Positions 9,000-20,930 of a DNA stretch of 64,000 nucleotides are shown here, piece after piece. Within the stretch, counting starts at the first letter, position 1. Every line of letters starts with the position of its first letter. Under the pieces are notes generated by a model. That model was not told the origin of the DNA. It did not search any database and saw only the letters and a list, made by a program, of their open reading frames with translations. A program made the translations under genes and the position numbers. The DNA lies in the NCBI GenBank assembly GCA_028583605.1, contig CM053327.1:32978126-33042125 (forward strand). The letters are read 5' to 3'. This stretch comes from Dastarcus helophoroides. Its lineage: Eukaryota; Arthropoda; Insecta; Coleoptera; Bothrideridae.

Positions 9000-11900
9000 T
9001 TTCACCAAAGAACCGAATTTGAATTCATTTTGAAATAATATACCTCATTCTTAAAACTTGCGCCTTTATCTCGAAAGTTTGGCATTTGCGAAGTCCAGAC
9101 CAAATATTCCGAGATGTATTAGGAAGCTCCAAAATTTTTTTTGTTATTTTTCGTAAAATAAAAGTTACCGATAAATCGCTATTCGATTTTCCAATCACTG
9201 ATTTATCAGTAACAGAAAAAAGTATAATTTTGAGAATAAGCCCTAGTTTCGAAAAAGACGGGGAAATCAGAATTTCGATAAACTCAAATTTGAACTGAAC
9301 CCAACATTTCGTAAAATTGAAAAAACCTCGACGATTTGAAAAAGTCAACATTTCTAAGGGTTGAATTTTATCGAAAAATTTGCATTATTTAGAAAAAGTC
9401 AAATTTTGAGAAAAAACAAGCTATTTCCAAAAATATTTTCTTGAAAGTTTTACTTCTTTATTTAAAATTTGACATAATATTAAAATTTCGATAAAAAGCC
9501 GAATTTAAAAGAAATCTGTTTCTAGAAATTTCTAAAAAATATTTCTTTCAGCATATTTACTTTTTTGTTAACATTTCGAACTAATTTAGAGAAAATAAAC
9601 GAATTCTGAGAAGATTTCAAGGAAAAGCCAATTTCGAGAAAACAGTCAACATTTTCACAAAATAATATATCGCATTTTGAAATAAAAATCGAAATTTAGA
9701 AAACATTTGAACATTTCGGCAGAAATTACGAAACAAATTCAATTTCAGAAAGTCCAAAATTTGGTGAATAAAGTCGAAATATTGAAGAACACAAATTTCG
9801 AGAAAAAGACGAATTTCGAGAATTTCGATAAAAAAATGAAATTTTCAGAAGAAGCAAATACTGATAAAATTCGATATTTTCGAAAATATTTTGAAAAAAA
9901 ACCAAACTTTAAGAAACTAGCGAAATTTCCGGACAGATTCTAAGAGATCGAAATTTTCAGGAAAAGCCAAATGTTAAGAAAAATAACAATATTTGAAAAT
10001 AAATGTAGACATTTCGAGAAAACGTTTGAAAATTCGAGAAAAATTTCGAAATGAAGAAAATATAAATTTTCCAGGAAAAGTCAAATTTTTAAGGAAATAG
10101 TCGAATTGTGCTAATGAAGTCGAAATTAAAAAGACAAATTTTGAAAAAATAGTTATTTCGAGAAAAAGTTTAATTTCTAGGAAAAAGAAGAATTTCTAGG
10201 AAAAGGACGAAATTTTGAAAAAAAAAAATTGGGAATTTCGCGTACGGAATTAAATTTTGAGGAAATGGTTAAATTTTACGAATAATCCTTCATAAAATTA
10301 AAAAACAGAAAAATATAAAAAAAAATATGTAATTTCGAAAAAAACGAATTGTGCGGAAAAACTTAAGATTTGTATACGAACTTTGGATTTTGCGAAAAAC
10401 GAATTTCGAAAAAACTATAAAAAAATAGAAATTTGGAAAAATATCGAAATTTCGATATTTTTCCCTGAATTTTAAATTTGTACAAAATGCGTTTTTGTTT
10501 TTGGAAATTTAGAGAAAAACATCAAAAACTGAAATATCTAAAAACAAAACCAAATTTTAAAACAAATCGAAATTTCGAAATCTCGATATTTTTCCCTAAA
10601 CTTTGAATTTTTTCAAAATTTGTTTTTGTTTTTGGACATTTTGAGAAAAAAAATCAAAAATTGAAATTTCCAAAAACAAAATCGAATTTTGAAAAAAAAT
10701 CTCGATATTTCGGAAAAAATCGAAATTTTGGGGAAATACAAAATAAAAGGACAAATTAAAAAAAATGAAATTTTGGGAAAACTTATTGCGAGGATAAAGT
10801 TGCGATTTATAGGAACATCGGATTTTGAGATAAAATTTCGAAAAAGGACGGACTTCCAGAAAAATTTTGAAATTTTTGGAAAACGCCGAATTTCGTGCAA
10901 AATATTGTAATTTGAATTAAAAAAATTGAAATTTTGAGAAAAACAATTGTAACGAAAAAGTTGCAATTTGTAGAAACATTCGATTCTGAAATTAAATTTA
11001 GAAAAAAGACGAATTTTTAGAAACATTTTGAAATTTCTATCAGACGCCGAATTTCGTGCAAAAAATTGTAATTTGCAAAAACGACTTTCGAAAAAAAAAA
11101 CAAATTTCTAAAAAAAGATCGAAATCTCGATTTTTCCGTAATTTTTAAATATTCTTCAACATTCGTTTTAGTTTTTGAAAATTAAGAGAAAAAGGTCAAA
11201 AACTGACTCTTCTAAAAAGACACAACCAAATGTTGAAAAAATATCGAAATTTTAAAAAATAAAATCTAGAATATCTCGATATTTTTTCCGATATATTGAA
11301 TTTTTGCAAAATTCTTTTTTGTTTTTGGACATTTAGAAAAAAACATTAAAAGTTGAAATTTCCAAAAACAAAATGGAATTTGGAAAAAAATCCAAATTTT
11401 GGAAAAAAAATCGAAATTTTGTACTAACATCGAATTTTTAGATAAAATTTACAAGGTCGGACTTTCAGAATAATTTTGAAATTTCAGGAAAACGACGAAT
11501 TTTGTGCAAAAAATCTGTATTTCCAAAAACAAATTTCCAAAAAAAAATCGAAATTTCGAGAAAAAGGTCGATAGCTCGATATCTTTTTCCTTAAATTTTA
11601 ATTTTTTTTTTCAAAATTCGTTTTTGTTTGTGGAAATTTAGAGAACAAGATCAAAAATTAAAATTTTCAAAAACAAAAGCAAATTTTGAAAAAAAATCGA
11701 TATTTCGAAAACAAAACATCGAAATCTCCCTACTTTTCCCTAAATTTTGAATTTTTGAGAATTCGTTGATTTTGGAAATCTAGAGAAAAATTTCAAAAAT
11801 TGAAACTTGAAAAATAAAAACAAATTTTTAAAAAATCGAAATTTCGAAAAAAAGATCGAAATTTAGGGGAAATAAAAAATAAAAGGACGAATTAAATTTT

Positions 11901-13260
11901 GAGAAAAACAAATTGTGGGAAAAAGTCGTGAGTGAGATATAATTTACAAAAAAGACGGAATTTTAGAAAAACTGTAGAAGTTCTGGAAAACGCCGAATTT
12001 CGTGGAAAAAATTGTAATATCCAAAAACGAATTTCGAAAAAAAATCTTTATTTCGAGAAAAAATCGAAATCTCGACCGACACTTAAAATCTTTTAAAAAT
12101 TGGTTTTTGTTTTTGTAAATTTAAAGAAAAAGATCAAACATTGAAATTTCCAAAAACAAAACCAAATTATGAAAAAAAAACTCGAAATTTCGAAAAAACA
12201 TCGAAATCTCGTTATTTATCCTAAAATTTTGAATTATTTCAAAATTCGTTTTTTCTTTTTTTTGGAGAAAAAAAATCAAAAATTGAAATTTCTAAAAACG
12301 AAATCGAATTAAAAAAAAATCGAAATTGGAAAAATCGAAATTTTGGGGAAAAAAAAATAAAAGGACGAATTTAAGAATAAAAATGGAAATTTTGAAATAA
12401 CAAATTGTGAGCAGAGAGCTATAATTTTCAAAACCGAATTTCGAAAAAAAAACATCGTCGAGAAAAAGATCGAAATCTCTATACTTTTTCCTAAATTTCA
12501 AAATTCGTTTTGTTTTTGCAACTTTCTTGAATAAGATTAAAAATTGAAATTTCCAAAAACAAAGCCAAATTATGAAAAAAAAATCGAGATTTCTAAAAAA
12601 CATTGTAATCTCGATATTTGTCCCAACATTTTGAATTTTTTCGAAATGCGTTTTTGCTTTTTTTGGAGAAAAAAATCAAAAATTGAAATTTCCAAAAACA
12701 AAATCGAATTTAAAAAAAATTGAAAATTTGGGGAAATACAAAATAAAAGGACGAATTTAAAAATATAAATGGAAATTTTGAAAAAACCAAATTGTGAGCG
12801 GAAAGCTATAATTTCCAAAACCTTATTTCGAAAAAAAAATCGTCGAGAAAAAGATCGAAATCTCTATACTTTTTCTTAAATTTCAAAATTCGTTTTTGTT
12901 TTTGCAACTTTCGAGAACAAGATCAAAAACTGAAATTTCCGAAAACAAAATCGAATTTTGAAAAAAAAAATCGAATTTCGTAATCTCGATAATTTTCAAG
13001 AAATTTTGATGTTTTTTTAACTCGGTTTTGTTTTTGAAAATTTCGATTTGGCTAAGTTTCTAAAAAAAACGACGAAAGCAGACACTTTGGGTAAGTTACG
13101 TTTTGGTAAAAGAAGTCAAATTTTAAGATTACATTCGGAATGTTTAAAAGAAAAATGTTGTCAAAAAAGAGGAATGTTGAAAAAAATTTTCGAGAAAATG
13201 TTGAAATTTTAAGCAAAGAATGAATTTTGAAGAAAAATTGAAATGTTCGTGAAGATTGAA
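9000..13260 (+). repeat. A-rich GAAATTTCGAAAA quasi-repeat domain
   Basis: Continuous quasi-repeats with the A-rich strand on plus, built from GAAATTT, TTTCGAAAA and GAAAAAG units. This is the same sequence style as block 1-1349, with GTCGAAATTTTC forms more common at its left edge. The frames seen here (70-137 codons) are F-rich on minus or K-rich on plus, which follows from the repeat composition. I do not consider them genes. Confidence 0.75.
10440..13030 (+). repeat. Higher-order tandem array inside the quasi-repeat (~390-490 bp units)
   Basis: A recognisable cassette recurs: CTCGATATTTTTCCCTAAA, then TTCGTTTTTGTTTTTGGA, then AATTGAAATTTCCAAAAAC. The cassette appears in pairs about 130-140 bp apart. 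A second marker, AATAAAAGGACGAATT, lies at about 10741, 11877, 12357 and 12743. The last two are 386 bp apart, and the sequences after them (AAATTGTGAGC and the GCTATAATTT that follows) agree closely. Confidence 0.7.
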
Positions 13261-14984
13261 TATAATTGGTTGGCGGCATCAGCAAGGGGGGGATTTAAAT
13301 TTCCCTTTTTTTTATGTTTTTCTATGACCACTTTTCTTCTAATTACACTGAAAGTCATCTAAAAATTTGAGTTTTTTTTTATTTTTCATTTCTATCTCTA
13401 ATATAATTCTAATAATAAATTACAAAGATCAGTAACTCGTAATTGTTAATTATAAAATAATTTCAAGTTGATGGTGTGTAAAAACAATGTAAGAGATAAT
13501 CTTTTTCTTTAAAAAAAAAGGGAGCATTCGTTATGTAAAACCGGTAAAATGAAAAGTAAAAGCGCAGAGAGATGCCAACAAGAAAAATGCTAAAAATATG
13601 ATTAGTTACCTTGGTTGTAATGACCGACCATATTAGATATAGTGTTAATGTAGACCACAATAAGAAAGATTCGTGTATTTTGGGGTAAATTGAACCCGTC
13701 AGTTGATGGAAACACGAATCACCCGCTACTAACTGTCGGCGCCGAATTTTCTGTGCGTCGTCGCACCGGAAGCTTCAAACTAAATCTAAACAATCCATAT
13801 TGAAAAAAAAGAGGATTTATTTACCCGTAGAATGTTATAACACATAATGAAGTATAAATACACCGGTGATTTGGTCCCAACACGCTCTGGCCATTCATTT
13901 TGGCGATCTGTTTTATTTTTAAACTAAATTTTTGTCGTTGCAAAAGATTCCTTGCTATATGGGAGACAATATAGAAAATATTTATGGTACAAACACATCT
14001 GATTTGTTTAGATTTTGATATAATTAGAATTCATTAAATGTAAGTCAAACTGTACGTCAATTGAACATGCTGGAGGTGTGTTTAAAACGTATTTTCAACA
14101 TGTCTGGCAGTATCATGAAATCATAAAAGCATGCTTTCGTTACAGTTACAGTTTTGCTTCGAAAAAGCTGGATATTTTAGTATTGTAGTTTGTAGTAATA
14201 TCAATTTATCGCCACCAGAAAGTTCCTTGCAAATGACATCAGTTTAAAAACAATTAATGAATAAACATTGGACGTTTAACTCGAAATTTACAAAAAATAT
14301 TATGGAGTCATATTATGGATAGAGAGTTTTCTCTAAACAATGATATCATCTGCTATACTTTAAAATTGCCATTAACTTGCTATAAATTGCGACTCTCAAG
14401 AGTAAACGTCATTGCTGACATTCAATAATGTAAGCTGACTGAAGTGCTGGAAACATTAAAATATACCAGAAATATAAGATACGGTGTGATTGTCATCGAA
14501 ATAGGAGCTGCACAAATTTTGAGAACATTTCAAATTTATGCTATGAACTAGTGTGCCCTGTTTTAATTTTATTAACGATTAATTAATTTACAAAATTAAG
14601 AATTTATAATTATTAAAATATTACACAATATAAATGAGTTAAGAGCAAATGGAGTCTATTAAAATTCAATAAATGTTAATGCAGGGTTAAATTTTTGAAC
14701 AATTCCTTTCAGGATCTCCTTGAGGTTGTAAATATTTATTTTTTCGCATTGGTAATTATTAGGATAGTACAGGTTAGATGCTAAAGACAGTAAAATTTTA
14801 CTTAGGTCATGTATCGATCTTTTTTATTACCCTTATTTAACACTGGCGTTCTAGAGGATGGAGAACAAACCCAGTTTTTATTGACATTCATTATAAATAA
14901 CCCAGACAATCGAGTAGTTGGGGAATTTAATACCTATTTATCTGAAGTCTAAATCGTGGTAAGTATAAAATAAATTTAAACAAA
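13261..14984. other. Unassigned AT-rich sequence
   Basis: The quasi-repeat pattern stops near 13260. No coding frame or RNA gene is visible. A slightly GC-richer patch at about 13690-13790 (around CTGTCGGCGCCGAATTTTC) has no recognisable function. Confidence 0.4.
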
Positions 14985-15031
14985 TTTAATAACAGTGGCG
15001 GCTGGTGACTTTTTGACAGGGGGTGCGCAGA

Positions 15032-18000
15032 TGCAAAAACAGGGCTTCGAACCGGAACTGAACTGAAAACCGGAAACCGAAAAAAAAACCGTTATTTTTG
15101 TTGGAACGAAAACCGGAACAGAACCGGAAAAAATAACGGTTTATTTCGGTTCGTTGAATTTGTATGTTCTTAAAATAATTTTTACTTTACCCTAAAATTT
15201 GGGATTTTTTTTGAAATTTCCTTTTCAAAATTTTACACAAATTCGTGCAACTCTCATCTGAAAATTATGAGTTAACTTTAAAGAACATTTTTTGAAAGTT
15301 CAATTAGAAACCTACAATTTCCATTCTTTCTAAGAAAATGTTGATTTTATTCTCAAAATTTTAAGTTAAATTGAATTTTAAGTTGTATGACTTGCATATT
15401 CATTTTTCAAAATTTTTGGTTCTGTTTTGAAATTTGGACCCTTTTCTCAAAATATTTCTTTTCTTTTTATAAAATTTCGAGTTTAAAATACAAATTTTAT
15501 GTGCTATTGTAAATATGGACTCAAACAGTGAAGTCTTTTTCATTGAAGCCCAATTTCTTGGCAATTTTATTTGCAAATTTGAATTTTTCCGAAAATTTCA
15601 ACTTTTTCTTTAGAACAAACACTCAAACTTTGTTTTTTTTTCCCTCAAACTTGGATTTTCCTTTTTATAATATAATACCTTTGTTTTTTAAAGTTATAAA
15701 TAAAAATTTCGAGTTGCCTTGAATTTTTTCCTTCAAATTTCACTTTAATTTAAATATGCCAATTTTTTTCTCGATATTTCAAATTTTAATGATTTTTTGC
15801 TATGCCCACTTCATCAAACTTCCCAAAATCTCAAAATTTGTGATAATATCTTGCTATTTCTAATTTTTCCTAGAAATTGGGAATTTCAGTAAAAATTTCA
15901 AGAGAAAAATACAACATTTATATTCCAATTTAAAGCCGGGATTTGAAATTGAAGTCGAAATTTTAAGGGTAAACTTGGAACGATGACATGTTAGAAAATG
16001 TCCAATTTAAACTTCCAATTTTTATCCGGTTTTGTTTACGCTATATTTCACTTTTTTCTTAAAATTTAGATTTCCGCCTCGAAGCTGCGATTTTTGTTAG
16101 ATTAGAAATTTAGTTAAAACTTTAATTCCTTTTGTAGAATTCGTTCAAAATTTAAAAATTGGTAATTTGGAAAATTAGATTTTTTACCAAAAGTAAAAAA
16201 TTTCTGGAACAGGCGAATTTTGTAAAAATGTTAAAATTATCACAAAAACTCTGAAAAAAAATGGAATTTCGAAAAAACTTCAAATTTTGGATGAAGCTAT
16301 ATTTAATTTCGAAAAAAGTCCCAATTTTGATGATAAAAGGTAACACTTTTCAAAAAAGATTAAAATCCTGAAAAAATTCAAATATTTCAAAAATTCGCAA
16401 TTTTGAAAAAAGTGAAATTTTGACGGGAAAAAGTCGGAATTATCAAAAAAAGAAGTTAAAACTTCAGGAAATAGTAAAAATTTTAAGCTAAAGTGGAAGT
16501 TTTCAAAAAAAAGGTAAATGTTTTGAAAAAAAAGTTTCATCATGATCATATTTTAAAAAATCCAAACTTTTGAAAGAAAGAGGAAATTTTCCAAAAAAAA
16601 TCAAATTCTGAAAAAGTTATAGCTTCGGGAAAAAGTCGAAATTTCGATGATAAATGGCCGAAGTTTTCAAAAAAGGTCTAAATTTTGGCAAAGGTTTGAA
16701 AATATTGAGAATGTCGGAATTTTGAGAATACATTTAATTTTTCAAGAAACAAAAATTAAAGGAAAATCTAATTATTCAAATAAAAGTTCAGTTTGCTACA
16801 TAACAGCCGAAACTTCAAAAAAAGTCGAAATTTTCAAAAAAAGTCTCAGTTTTCAAAAAAAGATCAAAGCTTTGAGAAATTGTCAAAAGTTTGACCAAGG
16901 TCAAAAATTAAAAAAAAACAGGGCAGAAGTTTTTAAAAGTCAGTTTTTTAACATCATTAAATTTATAGAAAAAATCAAAATTTTGAAAAAAAAAATAATA
17001 ATTTGGAGAAAAGATCAAAATTATTTATAAAGATTTTTAAAAAATTCAGAATTTGGAAAATAAATTAAAATCTTAGAGAAAGGTCAAACTGAAAAAGTCT
17101 GGCGATTAATAAAATAAATAAACATTTGAAAAAAGTGGAAGCTAAAAAAAAAGGAACATTTGAATTTGAAAGTTTTCAAAATATAAAGACGAAATGCTTT
17201 AAGGAAATCGAAAAATGTTTAAGAATTTTCAATTAAAATCGAATGCAGTATTTAAAAAGAGTAATCATTTTTAGAAAGTCAGTATCTTGCAAAAAAGTGT
17301 AAACTGAAAAAAAGTTGAATAAAAAAACAAACATTCGAGAGAGTCGATATTTGCAAAAAGTTAAAACTTTGAAAAATATCAAATTTTTAAAAAGAATTAA
17401 AATTTCGAGTCTGAAATTTCTGATATTTACAAAAATAAGGTCAGACAACTTCGAGATCAATTCCAAAAATTCAAAAAAATTGTAATTTTCAAAAAATAAA
17501 ATTTTCAACAAGAAGGAAAGTTATAAAAATAAAATGTTCAAAAAAATCAAAACCAACCAAATAAGCCAAATTTTGATGAATTTGGAATATTCAAAAAATT
17601 AAAATTTTGAAAAAGGTCGAAATTTTCGAAATCAAGTTAAAATTTCGAAAATTTTGAAGTCGAACGGGAAAAGATCGACTTTGTCAAAAAGTGGGTTTTT
17701 ATTGTCGAAATTTTCAAAATAAGTCAAAATTTTCAATAAAAATTGAATTCTTCAGAAAAGTCTAAACTTTCAAAAAGTATATAACCAAAGGATCCTTTCT
17801 CTTTTTTCACCTAGGCGAATGCGGGTATCAGCTAATTTTTTTTTATAAAGTTGGAGGTTTTTTTGAAGTTTGAACTCAAAATGAACCCAGAATTCAGAGT
17901 TTCAGCCTGAAATTTTTAAATTCGAAAATTCGAGAAATATTTCCTTTAAATTTTAAGCATTACCACAGTAGGTTTATGCTGTAATATTTACAAAATAGGG

Positions 18001-18210
18001 AGAACGTTTCCTGAATTACGTTAGAAAATCAATTTAAATTAAAAAAATTAAAAAATTAAAAAATGAGTCAGCTGGAACTGAACCGAAAACCGGAAAAACC
18101 TCTATTTTTGTCGGAACGTAAAACGGAACGGAACCGGTGTGATTTTTTTCCCGGGACAAAAACCGAAAACCGGAACGAAAAAAATAGAGGTTCGATGCCC
18201 TGTGCAAAAA
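15032..18210. mobile_element. hAT-like element inserted inside the first (inner)
   Basis: Element 15040-18202 (3163 bp) starts CAGGGCTTCGAACC and ends GGTTCGATGCCCTG, so 13 of 14 terminal bases pair. TGCAAAAA is duplicated exactly on each side (15032-15039 and 18203-18210). Both subterminal regions are packed with ACCGGAAC and AAAACCGG motifs, in inverted arrangement (15050-15150 and 18075-18180). Clustered subterminal motifs of this kind serve as transposase-binding sites in hAT elements. No transposase frame exists; the interior is quasi-repeat. The perfect target duplication suggests insertion after the outer element was in place. Confidence 0.9.
15180..17833. repeat. Quasi-repeat interior of the inner hAT-like element
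   Basis: 15180-16080 is T-rich on plus and 16080-17833 is A-rich, so the strand bias switches inside the element. 16937-17833 is the paralogue of 1-1349 and ends at the same boundary (GGGTATCAGCTA). A separate repeat therefore seems to have inserted into the hAT-like element, or been captured by it. Confidence 0.65.
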
Positions 18211-19218
18211 TATTAGTAGTTAAGAGTTTAGGTGATTCCAGTGCCATAGCAAGGTATTAAATTTAAGAGAAACAAAAGTGATACAAAATTTGTGATATTT
18301 AACAGTATTTTTACGAATTAAATTTATATAACCTCTTATAGCCTCCAAAATATTTTTGGGTTATCATCTTTAAATTATTTTCATCGAGTACAAAAAAAAA
18401 TCATTATCGACATTTCTGAGCCCCTTAAAATACTCTGTGCGGTTGCACCTGGTTACGGTTCTAGATTACTTAATTAAAATTGTTTGCTTTCCTAGGAATA
18501 AAATTATATCACTTTTTCATGAAAACTGCATTTGAAGATAAAATGTATTTTATTACAAAGTTCTAATTAAACTCTACAAAAACACAAAAAAATATTTTTT
18601 TAACATCCGCATCTTTTAAAGAAATAAAGTGTTCATTACTTTCTCAGCAAAATTGTTTAAATCCAAATTTACAAATTAATAATTAAACCCTAGAATGGGT
18701 ACTGCTAACTCTTTGTGAATAGTCGTACTATTGGCAGTTAGACCTGTAAGCGGCACAATTAGCAATCGCAATGAATTCAGCCGGTACCTACGCATTTAGC
18801 ATCATAAACCGTAAATACACACTTCAAACTCTGACTCGTAATCACCATTTGGCAACATCGCTTCAGCGGAGCGGCGTACCGCACGGCGGGCTAACTTTAG
18901 CGTGGTGTTCTGTAGTTTATTTCTCCGTATCCCGTGGAGGCCGTTGATAGGCATCGCATGGCAGCCACGCTAGGTGCATAATTCTGCGTGCACCAAGCGT
19001 ATTTCAATTTCCTCATAGTATATAATATAATGGAATAAAAGTTTGCGTACTTTATTCCAAGTCACTCACAAGTATTATTAGTTAATTAGTATATCATTAT
19101 TTTGTGTTTAAAAATGTGATAAATCCAAGACTTTTACATTAAATAGAAAAGAACAGGCTCATTTCACGAGGAGCGCGCGCTCTTGCGCTCTTTAAGACCA
19201 GCCGCCACTGTTTAATAA

Positions 19219-20930
19219 ATAAATCTTTTATTTACACTTTTATCGATTTATTAAAAATACCAAAAGAAGTCAAAATTTCGAAAACAAGTGAAAATTTCGA
19301 AAAAATTGAAATAACAAAATGAAAATTTTCAATAAAAAGTCGAATCTTTGAAGGAAGTCGAATTAAAAAAAAACGAAATTGTGAAAAAATGCTTAAAGAG
19401 ACGACAAAGTTTTAAAATAAGGTCGAAGTTTTCAATAAAAGTCCGCATTTTCAAAAAAGTTGAAATTTCCAGAAAAATTCAAAATGTCCGAAAAATGTGG
19501 CAGCTTAAAAAAAGTTGAAATTTTCAAATGTAGACATTTTCAAGGGTAGAAATTTTCAAAAAAGTCAAATTTATCAAAAAAATATTCACAAAGACGTCGA
19601 CATTTCAAAAACAAGTGAAAATTTCGAAAAAATCGAAATAAAATGAAAATTTTAAGGAAGTCGAAATAAAAAGAGACAAAATTGTCAAAAAAATTCTTAA
19701 AGAGACAACGTCAAAATTTTAAAATAAGGTCAAAGTTTTCAATAAAGGTCCGCATTTTTTAAAAAAGTTGAAATTTCCAGAAAAAATTAAAATGTCAAAA
19801 AAAAGTCGCAACTTAAAAAAAGTTGAAATTTTCAAATAAATCGACATTTTCCCAAAAGTTTCAAATGAGTCAAATTTATTTAAAAAATGTTCACAGAGTT
19901 TAAAATGCTCAAAGAAGTCGAAATTTTAAGAAAAGTGAACATTAAAAAAAATCAAAATAATAAAATCAAAATTTTCAAAAAAAAACTGAACTGTTCAAAT
20001 AAGTCGAAATAAAAAAAAACAAAATTGTCAAAAAATGCTAAACTTCGAGAAAAAGTCAAAGTTTTAAAATAAGACCGAAGTTTTCAATAGAAGTCCGCAT
20101 TTTCAAAAAAGTTGAATATTTGAAGAAACAAACCTCGAGAGAGAAATCGAAGCTTCGAGGTAAAAATTTTTGGACAAAAAACTTAAAACAGTGAAAATTT
20201 TAAATAAATTTGAAATTTTCAAAAAAGTGAAAATTTTAAAAAAATCGTTAAAAAAGCCAAAACTGTCATAAAAATTAAAATTTAGAAAAAAATGTTAAAT
20301 TGTCAAAAAAGGTAAACATTTTATAAAATGGTTGAAATTTTTAAAAAAAGGTCCAAATTTTTAAAAAAGTCATAATTTCGAAAAAAATACAAAATTTGAA
20401 AAACTAGACATTTTCAAAAGAGTCGCACTTTTCAAAGAAAATAAAAAGTTTAGAAAGTCGAAATTTTAAAAAAGTGGACATTTTGAAATGAAATTTTCAT
20501 TTTAGGAAATATAAAAATTTTAAAAGTAGAAACATTCCAAAAATCAAAGTTTTAAGATAGTAAAATTGTGAAAAAAAGTCAATATTTTCAAAAAATGGAA
20601 ATTTTGAAATAAAATTTTCATATATTTTAAGAAACATAAGTCCGATTTACAAAGAAGTCGAGCTTTCAAGAAAGTCAATACGTTGAAAACGATCAGTTAA
20701 AAAAAGTGAATAGTTTTAAAAAGGTCCAAATTTTTAGACGAAAAAAGTCGAAATTGTCAAAAACAGATAAAACTTCAACAAAAGTCGAAAGTTTGTAAAA
20801 AGGTCGAAATTTTCAATGAAACTGGAAATTTTTGAAAAAAATTGGAGGTTTTAAGAAATAAAAATTTTGAAGCCCCAATTTTAAAAAAAAAATTCACAGA
20901 TCTCGCAATCCTTGCAACCAACGGAGACAT
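19219..20930 (+). repeat. A-rich quasi-repeat with three ~310-345 bp tandem units
   Basis: The marker run AAGGTCGAAGTTTTCAATA followed by GTCCGCATTTT occurs at about 19420, 19727 and 20072. The flanks (GTGAAAATTTCGAAAAAAT before, GTTGAAATTTCCAGAAAAA after) are also shared, most closely by the first two. Spacing is 307 and 345 bp. From about 20130 to 20930 the repeat continues without a clear long unit. Confidence 0.7.

Larger units (their letters stand above)
14985..19218. mobile_element. hAT-like element with 8-bp target duplication (outer of a nested pair)
   Basis: Element 14993-19210 starts CAGTGGCGGCTGGT and ends with its exact complement, ACCAGCCGCCACTG, giving a 14-bp perfect terminal inverted repeat. 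TTTAATAA flanks it on both sides (14985-14992 and 19211-19218). An 8-bp duplication with CAG-type ends is the signature of hAT transposons. Subtracting the inner element and one copy of its target site leaves about 1.05 kb, too short for a hAT transposase, and no transposase frame is seen. It is therefore non-autonomous. Its own interior (18211-19196) has a GC-richer patch at about 18850-19000. Confidence 0.9.

Noticed and set aside
10613..13285. F-rich minus and K-rich plus frames of 70-137 codons
   Set aside because: Products of TTTCGAAAATTT repetition; neighbouring frames repeat one another.
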